Source of the DNA: Erythrobacteraceae bacterium CCH12-C2
GTDB lineage: Bacteria > Pseudomonadota > Alphaproteobacteria > Sphingomonadales > Sphingomonadaceae
DNA: 64,000 nt
NCBI GenBank assembly: GCA_001556995.1
Contig: LSKF01000122.1
Span: 1-64,000 of the forward strand
Reading direction: 5' to 3'
The notes beneath the pieces were generated by a model, which had not been told where the DNA came from, did not search any database, and worked only from the letters and a program-made list of their open reading frames with translations. This document shows, piece by piece, positions 1 to 8,247 of the stretch. Position 1 is the stretch's first letter; the number at the start of each line of letters is the position of its first letter. A program made the position numbers and the translations under genes.

Positions 1-133
1 CGCCGGAGAAATCGCCAATGGCGGGACGATTATCGGCAGCCTGTCCTTCCTCGGGCTTGGTGTCGCACTTGCCGCAAGCAGCGTGACGCTGGTGCTTTAC
101 CACGCGGTCGCCCGCCGCCGTGTAAAAGCCTAA
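1..133 (+). CDS. C-terminal end of a membrane protein (partial)
   Basis: An open frame runs in from the left edge (codons begin at base 2) and stops at TAA 131-133. The visible 43 residues are Gly/Ala/Leu rich with one clear hydrophobic membrane segment, followed by a short basic tail (ARRRVKA) that is typical of the cytoplasmic end of a multi-spanning permease. An MFS-type transporter is a reasonable guess, but the fragment is too short to name. Its stop overlaps the stop of the convergent phhA gene. Confidence 0.5.
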   Translation, partial: AGEIANGGTIIGSLSFLGLGVALAASSVTLVLYHAVARRRVKA

Positions 134-1068
134 ACTGGCACCGCCCCACTGCCCCGCCCGCCGCGCAGGTGATACTCCTGCGTGCCCCGGTGCAGCACAT
201 TGTCGACATCGATCACTGCCGAATTGGCATAGGTGAACCCGGCGGGCAGGCTGCGATAGAGCCGATCAAAATCGCGCTCCACCGTCTGGCGGTAGAGATC
301 GGCAAAGCTCTCGATCACGAAATAGGTCGGTTGCAGATCGCTGATCACGTAATCGGTGCGCATCACGCGGTCGACATTGAGCATGATCCGGTTGGGGCTC
401 TCGGCCTCGACCGCGAAACGCGCCTCGGTCGGCCCTGACAGGATGCCCGCACCATAGGCGCGCACATGGCCCGCCTCCTCGATCAGCCCGAATTCAACCG
501 TGTACCAATAGAGCGCGCCTAAGGCCTTCAGCCGGTTGTAGCGCATCGCCTTCCATCCGGCGCGGCCATATTCCTGCATGTAATCGGCATAGGTGGGATC
601 GGTGAGCATCGGCACGTGGCCGAACACGTCGTGGAACACGTCAGGTTCCTGAATGTAATCGAAGGTCTCGCGGGTGCGGATGAAGTTGCCCGCCGGGAAG
701 CGGCGGTTGGCGAGGTGCCAAAAGAACACGTGATCGGGGATCAGCATCGGCACCGGCACCACGCTCCACCCGGTGAGCGCGCCGAGTTCCTCCGACAGCG
801 TGCCGAATTCGGGAACGCCGCCGCGCCCGAGATCGAGCTTTTCGAGGCCGGCGAGGAACGCCGAGCACGCCCTACCGGGGAGCACTTCCATCTGCCGCGC
901 GAACAGATCATCCCACACGGCGTGGTCTTCGGCGGTGTAGGCCGTCTGCGCGGGCTCCAGCCAGTCCTCGCCGACATGCGCCGGGCGAGCGAGGGGCGCG
1001 GTGAAGACATCCGCTGCCATGTCTGGCAGGGTGGCAAAATCGGGCTGGGGGTCTGCGAGAGTCGCCAT
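130..1068 (-). CDS. phhA: Phenylalanine 4-monooxygenase
   Basis: Converts phenylalanine to tyrosine with O2 and tetrahydrobiopterin, in the cytoplasm. The 312-residue protein has the bacterial single-domain length and lacks the regulatory ACT domain of the animal enzyme. The iron site is visible: HDVFGH places His146 and His151, and YWYTVEFGLI supplies the third ligand, Glu. The motif PDHVFFWHLANRRFP is also typical of the family. The start chosen is ATG 1068 (MATLADPQ). The frame is open far upstream, but that stretch is antisense to the next gene and looks non-coding. It is divergent from the polyphosphate kinase gene with only 54 bp between the starts. No tyrosine catabolic genes lie beside it. 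Confidence 0.95.
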   Translation of the reverse strand: MATLADPQPDFATLPDMAADVFTAPLARPAHVGEDWLEPAQTAYTAEDHAVWDDLFARQMEVLPGRACSAFLAGLEKLDLGRGGVPEFGTLSEELGALTGWSVVPVPMLIPDHVFFWHLANRRFPAGNFIRTRETFDYIQEPDVFHDVFGHVPMLTDPTYADYMQEYGRAGWKAMRYNRLKALGALYWYTVEFGLIEEAGHVRAYGAGILSGPTEARFAVEAESPNRIMLNVDRVMRTDYVISDLQPTYFVIESFADLYRQTVERDFDRLYRSLPAGFTYANSAVIDVDNVLHRGTQEYHLRGGRGSGAVPV

Positions 1069-1122
1069 GGTTTCAGGCGATACTACTTTCGCAGGGTGAG
1101 GACAAACGAGGAGGCGGGCCGC

Positions 1123-1899
1123 ATGGGCATGAAGCACAAGGATTATGAAGAGGCTCTTGCCCCGCTGACGCTGGAATTGGTGAGCATGGCGCGCTGGGTC
1201 AAGGCGACCGGTGCGCGCGTGGTGGTGCTGTTCGAGGGACGCGATACGGCGGGCAAGGGCGGCGCGATTGAGGCGGTGCGCGCGGAACTCAACCCGCGCC
1301 AATGCCGCACGGTGGCGCTGGCCAAGCCGACCGAGGCGGAGATAGGGCAGTGGTATTTCCAACGCTATGTCGCCCACCTTCCCACCAAGGGCGAAATCGT
1401 GCTGTTCGACCGGAGCTGGTATAACCGCGCGGGCGTCGAGAAGGTGATGGGCTATGCCTCGCCCGAACAGGTCGAAGCCTTCCTCAAGGCCGTGCCGCTT
1501 TTTGAAAAGCTGCTGGTGGACGATGGCATCCTGCTCTTCAAATACTGGCTCGCCGCTGATCAAGGCGAGCAGGAAGAGCGGCTGCGCGAACGACTGGAAG
1601 ACCCGCTCAAGCGCTGGAAGCTCTCCCCGATCGACCTCGCCGCGCGCGCAAAATACGACGAATACACCAAGGCGCGCGAGGCGATGCTGAAGGCGACGCA
1701 CACGCCCCACGCGCCCTGGACCCTCGTCGATTTCAACGACCAGCGGCGCGGTCGGCTCACGCTGGTGCGTGACTTGTTGAGCCGCATCCCTGACACGCAC
1801 AGGGAGCCAGACGCGATCGATTTCCCGGATCTTGGCCGGGAGCCAGTGGCGGAGAGCTATGGCGTGCTGAGGCCCATTGCCGATTTCCTCCTCCCTTGA
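1123..1899 (+). CDS. ppk2: Polyphosphate kinase 2 family protein
   Basis: Transfers phosphate between polyphosphate and nucleotides, usually making NDP or NTP from polyphosphate. The 258-residue single-domain protein has the P-loop-like FEGRDTAGKGG at residues 37-47, the Walker B/lid region LFDRSWYNRAG near residue 94, and the later DPLKRWKLSPID lid element, all diagnostic of the PPK2 family. The start is ATG 1123, preceded by a strong GAGGAGG ribosome site at about 1108-1114. Upstream in-frame codons are antisense to phhA. The stop codon TGA (1897-1899) lies inside a GC-rich inverted repeat, so the last codons are shared with that repeat. Single-domain members are mostly class I; the nucleotide preference cannot be read from sequence alone. 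Confidence 0.93.
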   Translation: MGMKHKDYEEALAPLTLELVSMARWVKATGARVVVLFEGRDTAGKGGAIEAVRAELNPRQCRTVALAKPTEAEIGQWYFQRYVAHLPTKGEIVLFDRSWYNRAGVEKVMGYASPEQVEAFLKAVPLFEKLLVDDGILLFKYWLAADQGEQEERLRERLEDPLKRWKLSPIDLAARAKYDEYTKAREAMLKATHTPHAPWTLVDFNDQRRGRLTLVRDLLSRIPDTHREPDAIDFPDLGREPVAESYGVLRPIADFLLP

Positions 1900-1980
1900 G
1901 GGAGGGGGTCAGGGGGTGGGTGTTCGACGTCTAGTCGGAGGCGGAACCCCCACCCCCAACCCCTCCCCAAGGGGAGGGGA
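1888..1980. repeat. G-rich/C-rich imperfect inverted repeat
   Basis: A G-rich left arm (CTCCCTTGAGGGAGGGGGTC and following) and a C-rich right arm (CCCCCACCCCCAACCCCTCC and following) flank a central spacer near 1924-1945. Each arm also contains a smaller hairpin (CTCCCTTGAGGGAG; CCCTCCCCAAGGGGAGGG). It spans the gap between the convergent ppk2 and dehydratase genes and contains the ppk2 stop. It could fold into a strong RNA hairpin and act as a bidirectional terminator or transcript end protector, although there is no T-run. Confidence 0.7.
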
Positions 1981-1981
1981 G

Positions 1982-2830
1982 TCAGATCGCTCCGCTCGCC
2001 TGTGTGACCTGCCGTCCATCCTCGGCAAAGGCAGCAAGATCATACCCCGCCTCGCCCTGCTTCATCACCAGATGCAGCGGCTCGCCTGCGATGGCGGGAG
2101 AAAGGCCCCGGAAGCTAAAGGCGCGAAGGCGGTTCTCGCCCAGTTCCTTCGCCGCAAGTTGCAGCAACAGGCTCGCGATCAGGGGGCCATGAACGACCAG
2201 CCCGCGATAACGCTCGACCTGTTCAGCATAGGGCGCATCGTAATGGATGCGGTGGGTGTTGAAGGTCAGCGCCGAATAGCGGAACAGCAATGCGGGTGAC
2301 GGGGTCAGGGCGCGGTGGGCGTCCCAGCCCTCGGACGAAAAGCGCACCTCGCCCAGCGGTGGCGGTGACAGGTCTTGCCCCGGGTCAGCCGCCTCCCGGT
2401 AGACAATAGACTGGGTCTCAGCCACCGCCAGACTGCCGTTGGCAAAGGTCTCATGCGACACATCGACAAAGGCGAGCGGTCCGGTGGAGCCCTGTTTCTC
2501 GCTGATCGCGGCGATGCGGCTGCGGCGCTCTATCACCGCGCCGATGGCGATCGGCATTTGGAAAGCGATCTTGGATGAGGCCCACATGCGGCGTTGCAGG
2601 GGGAAAGGCGGGAGGAAGCTGGCGGGGCTGTCATCCCGCGCGGGGTGCCCATCGTCCCCCAGCGCTGCGGTGGGGGCCTCGGGAGTGCAGAGCGCGAAGT
2701 GAATGCCCTGCGGCATGATCGCCGGGTAGGGGCGCGGCAGGTCGAAGGTGGCGAGCCAGCGTGCAGCCAGCCCCTCGTCGAGCCGGCCTGTGGCGCGGGA
2801 CTCGCGCCCGATCCACGCGTCGTAATTCAT
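1982..2830 (-). CDS. HTD2/MaoC-like acyl-CoA (de)hydratase
   Basis: A 282-residue double hot-dog protein of the FAS1-like dehydratase/HTD2 type, the family that includes mesaconyl-C4-CoA hydratase and 3-hydroxyacyl-thioester dehydratases. The C-terminal hot-dog carries TFNTHRIHYDAPYA followed by GLVVHGPL. This matches the HTD2-type active-site segment rather than the classic MaoC GDxNPIH. It is the last gene of the acyl-CoA operon and overlaps the upstream thiolase by ATGA (2827-2830), so translation is coupled. A hydratase role between the dehydrogenase and thiolase steps is inferred from context. The natural substrate is unknown. Confidence 0.8.
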   Translation of the reverse strand: MNYDAWIGRESRATGRLDEGLAARWLATFDLPRPYPAIMPQGIHFALCTPEAPTAALGDDGHPARDDSPASFLPPFPLQRRMWASSKIAFQMPIAIGAVIERRSRIAAISEKQGSTGPLAFVDVSHETFANGSLAVAETQSIVYREAADPGQDLSPPPLGEVRFSSEGWDAHRALTPSPALLFRYSALTFNTHRIHYDAPYAEQVERYRGLVVHGPLIASLLLQLAAKELGENRLRAFSFRGLSPAIAGEPLHLVMKQGEAGYDLAAFAEDGRQVTQASGAI

Positions 2831-4056
2831 GCCGCGCGCTCAAACACGGCCGCGATCCCCTGACCGCCGCCGATGCACATCGTCTCCAGCCCATAGCGCA
2901 CCCCGCGCCGGTGCATTTCATGCGCCATGTCGGCAAGGATGCGGCCGCCGGTCGCGCCGATGGGGTGACCGAGGCTGATGCCCGATCCGTTGACGTTGAG
3001 CATCTCGCGGCGGCTGTCGTCCGCCGACCAGCCCCAGCCCTTGAGCACGGCGAGCACCTGCGGGGCGAAGGCCTCATTGAGTTCGACCAGCCCGATATCA
3101 TCCCAGCGATAGCCGCGCCGCGCGAATAGCCGCTCCACAGCCGGAACCGGGCCGATGCCCATGCGTGAGGGATCGCAGCCAGCCGCCGCCCAGCCGCCGA
3201 ACCACAGCATCGGGGTGAGGCCGAGCTCCTCCAGCTTGTCCTCCGCGACTACTAGACAGGCCGCTGCCGCGTCGTTCTGCTGGCTCGCATTGCCCGCGGT
3301 GACGATGGCGTCGGGATCGCGGCGCAGATCGATGGGGGCGAGCTTGCCCAAGGTCTCCATCGAGGCATCGGTGCGGTAGCCTTCGTCGTGATCGAAGATC
3401 ACCGGATCGCCCTTGCGCTGCGGGATGGCGACCGGCACGAGCTGCTCTGCGAACCTGCCTTCCACCCAGGCGCGCGCCGCATTCTGGTGCGAGCGGACGG
3501 CGAAGGCGTCGGCCTCCTCGCGGGTGATGCCGTAATCCTTGGCGAGGTTCTCGGCGGTCTCGATCATGCCGGTGATGACCCCGAAGCGCTCGATTGGCTG
3601 GCTCATCACGCGGCCTCGGCTGAGGCGGTCGTGGAGCACCATGTCCCCCATCCGCACGCCCCCGCGCGCGGCCAGCGTGTAATGCTCGACGTTGGACATC
3701 GATTCCACGCCGCCCGCGACGACCACATCGGCCATCCCGGTCTCGACCATCATCGCCGCCGTCGCCACCGCCTGCACGCCCGAACCGCAGCGGCGGTCGA
3801 GCTGAAACCCCGGCACTTCGAGCGGCAAGCCTGCCGCCAGCCAGCTCCAGTGGCCAATCGCGGGGGCCTCGCCATTGCCGTAGCCTTGCGAGAACACCAC
3901 GTCGTCGACCCGCGCCGGATCGATTCCGCTGCGCTCGATCAGCGCCTTGAGGATCACCGCGCCGATTTCGCCCGCGTTGAGCGCGCTGAGGCCGCCCAGG
4001 AACTTGCCAACGGGCGTGCGCAGAGGGGTGCAGATGGCGGCGCGTCTTGTCATCAA
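2827..4056 (-). CDS. Acetyl-CoA C-acyltransferase (thiolase)
   Basis: Cleaves 3-ketoacyl-CoA with CoA, or condenses acyl-CoAs. The 409-residue protein is full length for a degradative thiolase. The nucleophile is Cys90 in RRCGSGVQA, the His base lies in NVNGSGISLGHPIGATGGR, and the second Cys is in CIGGGQGIA. GNASQQNDAAAAC is also a family motif. Two start codons are adjacent (ATG 4056 and 4053). A palindromic repeat separates it from the upstream CoA-transferase gene. Together with that gene and the acyl-CoA dehydrogenase it suggests breakdown of an organic or branched acid via CoA thioesters. Confidence 0.93.
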   Translation of the reverse strand: MMTRRAAICTPLRTPVGKFLGGLSALNAGEIGAVILKALIERSGIDPARVDDVVFSQGYGNGEAPAIGHWSWLAAGLPLEVPGFQLDRRCGSGVQAVATAAMMVETGMADVVVAGGVESMSNVEHYTLAARGGVRMGDMVLHDRLSRGRVMSQPIERFGVITGMIETAENLAKDYGITREEADAFAVRSHQNAARAWVEGRFAEQLVPVAIPQRKGDPVIFDHDEGYRTDASMETLGKLAPIDLRRDPDAIVTAGNASQQNDAAAACLVVAEDKLEELGLTPMLWFGGWAAAGCDPSRMGIGPVPAVERLFARRGYRWDDIGLVELNEAFAPQVLAVLKGWGWSADDSRREMLNVNGSGISLGHPIGATGGRILADMAHEMHRRGVRYGLETMCIGGGQGIAAVFERAA

Positions 4057-4064
4057 TCTAAACT

Positions 4065-4157
4065 CCGTTCGCCCTGAGCCTGTCGAAGGGCTGTCCTTCT
4101 TCGTGCGCGCGGGCGGAAAGAAAAGTGCAGGGCTTCGACAAGCTCAGCCCGAACGGG
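4065..4157. repeat. Dispersed palindromic repeat, copy A
   Basis: Inverted arms CCGTTCGCCCTGAGCCTGTC (from 4065) and GCTTCGACAAGCTCAGCCCG (to about 4157) flank a short variable centre. The same element occurs at 12102, 14584 and 18713. It sits inside the acyl-CoA operon between the CoA-transferase and thiolase genes, and its right arm supplies the last codons and stop of the CoA-transferase. Confidence 0.9.
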
Positions 4158-5385
4158 TGTTGCCTTTATCAGAAAGGGCCACCGTCCCCGCATCAACCAG
4201 TTTGCCGATGGCACCCGAAGTGAGGCCGAGTTTTTCGCTAAGCACTTCCTCCGAATGCTCCCCTAGATAGGGCGCAGGCGCGGGGTCACCCGCCTCGCGG
4301 CCCGGCAGGTTCGCGAAGCTGCGGGTGGCGGGGTAGGCGAAGCCGCTCGGGTTGGCGGGTGCAGGGCCGAAGAGGGGGTTTGTCGCGACCAGCACCGGAT
4401 CATTCGCGGCCTCGTAGGCCGTGCGGTAACGCTCGAAGGTGCAGCCCTCGGCGGCGAGGCGCGCTTCAAGGGCCGCGTAATCCATCGCGTCCGCCGCCTG
4501 TTGGAACAGCGCAAACAGCGCGGCGCGATGCTGGAAGCGCGGGGTGTCTCCAACGGCAAAGCGCACGCCCACCTCGGCCTCCAGCGCAGCGATGCCCTGT
4601 TCAAGCGCAAAGGCCTTGACCAACCCGCTCCACTGCTTGGGGGTCAAGGCCGCGACCATGAAGCGCACGCCATCGCGCGAACGGAAATCGCGCCCGAACG
4701 CGCCCCAGATCGCGTTGCCCAATCGCTCGCGGTCACCGCCGCGATAGAGCACCTCGGCGAGCAATCCCGCATTCGCCATTGTGCCAATTGCGACATCGCC
4801 CAGCGGCAAACGCACCTCGCTGCCCTCGCCCGTCCGGTCGCGGTGGCGAAGCGCGGCGAGCATCGCAAAGGCCCCATAGGCCCCAGTGATGAAATCCCAT
4901 GCGGGGAGCACCTGATTGACCGGCGGCGCGGTCGCCGGATCCCAATCTTCCGGCCCGCACATCAACGGGTATCCGGCGGCGGCGTTGACCGTGAAGTCCA
5001 TCGCCTGGCGCCCATCGTGCCAGCCCATCACGCGCAAGCTGACCATGTCGGCGCGCTTGGCGGCCATTGCCGCGTGGCTGAGAAAGCTCTGCTCAGGCAG
5101 GTTGGTGATGCACTGGCCGACTGTGGCCGCCAGCTCGACCAGCAGTTCGCGCCCATCGCCCGATTGCAGGTCGAGCGCCACCGATTTCTTGGCGCGGTTG
5201 AGGTTCTCCCACGAGAGCGAGCGCCCCTCGCGGGTGAGCATGTAGCGGTTGTAATCGAGCCCGCCCGCCTTGTGGTCCACGCGGATCACCTCCGCGCCCA
5301 TCTGCGCGCAGTAAAGGCCTGCGGTGGGGGAGGCGACGAAGCTGGAGACTTCGACGATGCTCAGGTCGTTGAGGAGGTTGTACAT
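4144..5385 (-). CDS. CaiB/BaiF family (family III) CoA-transferase
   Basis: Moves CoA between an acyl-CoA donor and a carboxylic acid acceptor. The 413-residue protein begins LNDLSIVEVSSFVASPTAGL and continues with GAEVIRVDHKAGGLDYNR, the usual N-terminal signature of the family. WENLNRAKKSVALDLQSGDG is also typical. The start chosen is ATG 5385, one base after the stop of the upstream acyl-CoA dehydrogenase. Longer frames run into that gene. The last residues (about GNTRSG) are encoded by a dispersed repeat, so the C-terminus may be a recent replacement. The acid substrate cannot be predicted. Confidence 0.9.
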   Translation of the reverse strand: MYNLLNDLSIVEVSSFVASPTAGLYCAQMGAEVIRVDHKAGGLDYNRYMLTREGRSLSWENLNRAKKSVALDLQSGDGRELLVELAATVGQCITNLPEQSFLSHAAMAAKRADMVSLRVMGWHDGRQAMDFTVNAAAGYPLMCGPEDWDPATAPPVNQVLPAWDFITGAYGAFAMLAALRHRDRTGEGSEVRLPLGDVAIGTMANAGLLAEVLYRGGDRERLGNAIWGAFGRDFRSRDGVRFMVAALTPKQWSGLVKAFALEQGIAALEAEVGVRFAVGDTPRFQHRAALFALFQQAADAMDYAALEARLAAEGCTFERYRTAYEAANDPVLVATNPLFGPAPANPSGFAYPATRSFANLPGREAGDPAPAPYLGEHSEEVLSEKLGLTSGAIGKLVDAGTVALSDKGNTRSG

Positions 5386-5386
5386 C

Positions 5387-6589
5387 TCAGGCGTTTGCAG
5401 CCCACTCGCGCAGCATATGCTTGGCGATCTGGAGCTGGAGGATCTGCGTCGTGCCCTCGTAAATGCGGTAGATGCGCGCATCGCGGAAGAAGCGTTCTGC
5501 GTCGTATTCGGCGAGATACCCCGCGCCGCCATAGATCTGTACCACCCGGTCGACCACCCGGCCGCACATTTCCGAGGCGAAGACCTTGAAGGCGGCGGCC
5601 TTGACGAGGATGTTCTCGCCCGCGTCGGCGCGCGCGGTAACGTCGGCCATCATCGCCTCGGCAGCGTAGATCTCGATCTCGCTGTCGGCGAGCATCTGCT
5701 GGATCAGCTGGAAATTGGCGATCGGCTCGCCAAAGGCCTTGCGCTCGTTGGCGTAACGCAGCGCCGAATCGAGCGCGCGGCGGGCATAGCCGGTCGCCGC
5801 CGCGCCCACGGAGATGCGCCCGTTGTCGAGGCTTTTCATCGCGAAGACGAAGCCCTTGCCGGTCTCCCCGCCAAGCAGCGCGTCACCGGGCACGCGCACA
5901 TCGTCGAGCATGATGTCCGAAATATGCGAGCCCGACTGACCCATCTTTTTATCGGGCGAGCCGGTCGAGACACCGGGTGTCTTCATCGGCACGATAAACG
6001 CGGAGACATGCGCGTTCTTGGGCAGGGCCTCTTTGGACGTGCGCGCCATGATCAGTGCCACATCGGCGTGGGGGGCGTTGGTGATGTAGCGCTTGGTGCC
6101 GTTGAGGATCCAGCCGTTGCCGTCGGGATCGGGGGTGGCGGTAGTCGCCATGGCGGCGCTGTCGCTGCCAGAGCCCGGTTCGGTCAGGCCGAAGCAGGCG
6201 ATCCGGCCTTCCGCGATCCTAGGATACCATTCGGCCTTCTGGGCCTCGGTCGCGCCGTTCTTGAGCGCGCTGGCGAACATCCCGACATTGATCGAGAAGA
6301 TCGAGCGGTAGGCGGGCGTGGCATAGGCCATGATGTTCACGACGCGGGCGTACTGCGTCATGTTGAGCCCCGCGCCGCCATATTCCTCGGGCACAGAGAG
6401 GCCGAACAGCCCCATCTCGCGCATCTCGTTCACGATGTCGTCGGGGATGCGGTCCTCGGCGATCACCTGCGGTTCGGCCGGTATCAGGCGTTCGCGGACA
6501 TAGCGTTGGAGCTGCTCGGCGAACTGCTCGAACACATCGGCATCCATGCCGGGATTGCGCGGAGCGGTGATGTTGGTGGGGGCATTCAT
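5387..6589 (-). CDS. Acyl-CoA dehydrogenase
   Basis: FAD-dependent alpha,beta-dehydrogenation of an acyl-CoA. The 400-residue protein has the standard three-part fold: helical N-domain, the FAD/substrate segment CFGLTEPGSGSDSAAM, and the C-terminal helical domain ending YGGAGYLAEYDAERFFRD and RIYEGTTQILQLQIAK. The Glu of the YEGT segment is at the position of the catalytic base in short/medium-chain enzymes. It starts at ATG 6589, overlapping the preceding lipoprotein gene by ATGA, and is followed after one base by the CoA-transferase. It therefore appears to be the first enzyme gene of the operon. Confidence 0.93.
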   Translation of the reverse strand: MNAPTNITAPRNPGMDADVFEQFAEQLQRYVRERLIPAEPQVIAEDRIPDDIVNEMREMGLFGLSVPEEYGGAGLNMTQYARVVNIMAYATPAYRSIFSINVGMFASALKNGATEAQKAEWYPRIAEGRIACFGLTEPGSGSDSAAMATTATPDPDGNGWILNGTKRYITNAPHADVALIMARTSKEALPKNAHVSAFIVPMKTPGVSTGSPDKKMGQSGSHISDIMLDDVRVPGDALLGGETGKGFVFAMKSLDNGRISVGAAATGYARRALDSALRYANERKAFGEPIANFQLIQQMLADSEIEIYAAEAMMADVTARADAGENILVKAAAFKVFASEMCGRVVDRVVQIYGGAGYLAEYDAERFFRDARIYRIYEGTTQILQLQIAKHMLREWAANA

Positions 6590-6846
6590 GGACGTGATGT
6601 TCCTTCGCGCGGGGCCGGTTCAGGCCGGGCTTGGTTGCCGATTGGCACGTTGCTGTCGCCTGTCATGCCAGCGGGCGCGGCTTCTGGCGGGAGCGCCTCG
6701 GGCGGCAGTTTGCGTTCGTCGAGCATCGCTGCGGCCTCCTCCAGCGCCTTGGCCTCGCCCGGGCTGACCGCGCCCGGCGCGCTCGCCTGCTCGCCGCCAC
6801 AGGCAGCGAGGGCAAGCGCGAGGCCGGTGACGAAGGTCAGGCGCAT
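6586..6846 (-). CDS. Small predicted lipoprotein
   Basis: An 86-residue protein of unknown function. It has a short type II signal peptide (MRLTFVTGLALALAACGG) with a lipobox cysteine near residue 16, followed by a Pro/Ala/Glu-rich, apparently disordered tail. It overlaps the acyl-CoA dehydrogenase start by four bases (ATGA), so it is co-transcribed and probably translationally coupled. No domain is recognisable. Its overlap with a catabolic operon does not prove a functional link. Confidence 0.7.
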   Translation of the reverse strand: MRLTFVTGLALALAACGGEQASAPGAVSPGEAKALEEAAAMLDERKLPPEALPPEAAPAGMTGDSNVPIGNQARPEPAPREGTSRP

Positions 6847-6857
6847 CGTGCCCAGCG

Positions 6858-7145
6858 TTATTCGCTCGCCGCGTCAGCCGCTTCGGCCGCCGCGGCGGCT
6901 TCGGCAGCGACATCGGCTGCGGCGTCAGCGGCATCTTCCGCAGTTGCCGGTTCGGTCGCCGGAGCGTCGGTTGCGGTCGCAGCAGGATCGGCCACCGGCT
7001 CTTCCGTCACCGCCGACAGGGCTTCGTCAGCGGGCATTTCAACCGTATCGGCGTTAGCTTCGGTTGAGGCGTCATCGTAGCTGCCGCAGGCTGCGAGCAG
7101 CAGGCTGGCGGCGGAAAGGGAAGTCAGGGCGGACATCTTGCGCAT
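6858..7145 (-). CDS. Ala/Glu-rich small predicted lipoprotein
   Basis: About 95 residues, starting MRKMSALTSL with a lipoprotein signal (SLLLAACGS) and then an almost pure Ala/Glu/Asp/Thr/Pro low-complexity tail. ATG 7145 is preferred over ATG 7158-7160 because an AGGAGAG ribosome site lies at the right distance before 7145 and itself covers the upstream ATG. It sits just before another lipoprotein gene in the same direction. It may be a surface-attached acidic tether, but function is unknown. Confidence 0.65.
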   Translation of the reverse strand: MRKMSALTSLSAASLLLAACGSYDDASTEANADTVEMPADEALSAVTEEPVADPAATATDAPATEPATAEDAADAAADVAAEAAAAAEAADAASE

Positions 7146-7278
7146 TGGGGCTCTCCTCATGGTGTGGTCTCTCTGCCGCCCGGTTTAGCCAAGCCTTGCG
7201 GCCAACGCCAAGTGCCAAATGGGCACACCCCCTGCACAAGCGCTCGCTGGCCACCGGGCACATGATATGCTCCGGCGC

Positions 7279-8247
7279 ATGGATTTGATTAGCCCTCGTT
7301 TCTTGCAGCGCGCTGTTCCCGCCGCGATTTTGAGCGCGGTCGCCCTGTGGGGCCTGTCGGTCAACGCCCAGCCGGTCCCTGATGCTTTCACCGTGGTCGA
7401 AACGGGCCGAAGCTACGACACCTTGCAGGACGCGGTGAACGCGGTCGGCAATGCCCGGGCTACGATCCGCATCGCGCCCGGCACCTACCGCCAATGCGTG
7501 GTGCAGGAGGCCGGCGTCATCATCTACGAAGCACCTGAGCCGGGCAGCGTCACCTTTATCGCCCGCGCGTGCGAGGGCAAGGCGGCCTTCGTCTTGCGCG
7601 GGATCGGGGCGGAGGTGCGCGGCATCACCTTCAGCAACATGAAAGTGGCCGATGGCAACGGGGCGGGCATCCGACTAGAGAAGGGCGCGCTCAATGTCGC
7701 CCATGCGCGGTTCCAGGACTCCCAGCAGGGTATCCTGACCGCCAACGACCCCGCGGGCCGCATCTTCATCACCCGCTCGACTTTCACCGGGCTTGGCACC
7801 TGTGAAAACTCGGCGGGCTGTGCGCATTCGATCTATATCGGCAATTACGGATCGCTCACCGTGCGCGAAAGCCGGTTCGAGCGCGGGACGGGCGGCCATT
7901 ACGTCAAGGCACGCAGCGCTGAGGTGGTGATCGAGAACAACAGCTTCGACGATTCGGGCGGTAAGGCGACCAATTACATGATCGACCTGCCCGCAGGCAG
8001 CATCGGGCGGATCGCGGACAATTGGTTCGTGCAAGGCCAGGACAAGGATAACTATTCAGCCTTCATCGCGCTCGGCGCGGAAGACCTGCTGCATTCCTCC
8101 GATGGCCTCGAAGTGGTGAACAACGAAGCCCGCTTCGTCCCCGGCCTGTCACGCAAAAGCGTGTTCCTCGCTGACTGGACGGCGTCGCGCGTGGTGATGC
8201 AGGGCAACAAGCTGGCGGAGGAGCTGAAGCCGTACGAGCAGCGTTAG
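7279..8247 (+). CDS. Secreted right-handed beta-helix repeat protein
   Basis: A 322-residue protein with a signal peptide (arginine, then PAAILSAVALWGLSVNAQ). It then has AVGNARATIRIAPGTYRQ and repeated strands of the type GIRLEKGALNVAHARFQDSQ and VVIENNSFDDSGG, spaced like coils of a parallel beta-helix (pectin-lyase-like fold). Such proteins are often carbohydrate-active or surface proteins, but no catalytic signature is clear. Four cysteines in the first half could form disulfides. The start is ATG 7279; ATG 7267 is also possible. Its stop shares four bases with the convergent acetyltransferase stop. Confidence 0.75.
   Translation: MDLISPRFLQRAVPAAILSAVALWGLSVNAQPVPDAFTVVETGRSYDTLQDAVNAVGNARATIRIAPGTYRQCVVQEAGVIIYEAPEPGSVTFIARACEGKAAFVLRGIGAEVRGITFSNMKVADGNGAGIRLEKGALNVAHARFQDSQQGILTANDPAGRIFITRSTFTGLGTCENSAGCAHSIYIGNYGSLTVRESRFERGTGGHYVKARSAEVVIENNSFDDSGGKATNYMIDLPAGSIGRIADNWFVQGQDKDNYSAFIALGAEDLLHSSDGLEVVNNEARFVPGLSRKSVFLADWTASRVVMQGNKLAEELKPYEQR

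Noticed and set aside
1069-1800. N-terminal extension of phhA to 556 residues
   Set aside because: The added stretch is antisense to ppk2, and the hydroxylase is complete from ATG 1068.
5324-7057. Long plus-strand open frame across the acyl-CoA dehydrogenase and lipoproteins
   Set aside because: It spans several genes on the other strand and has no recognisable domain.
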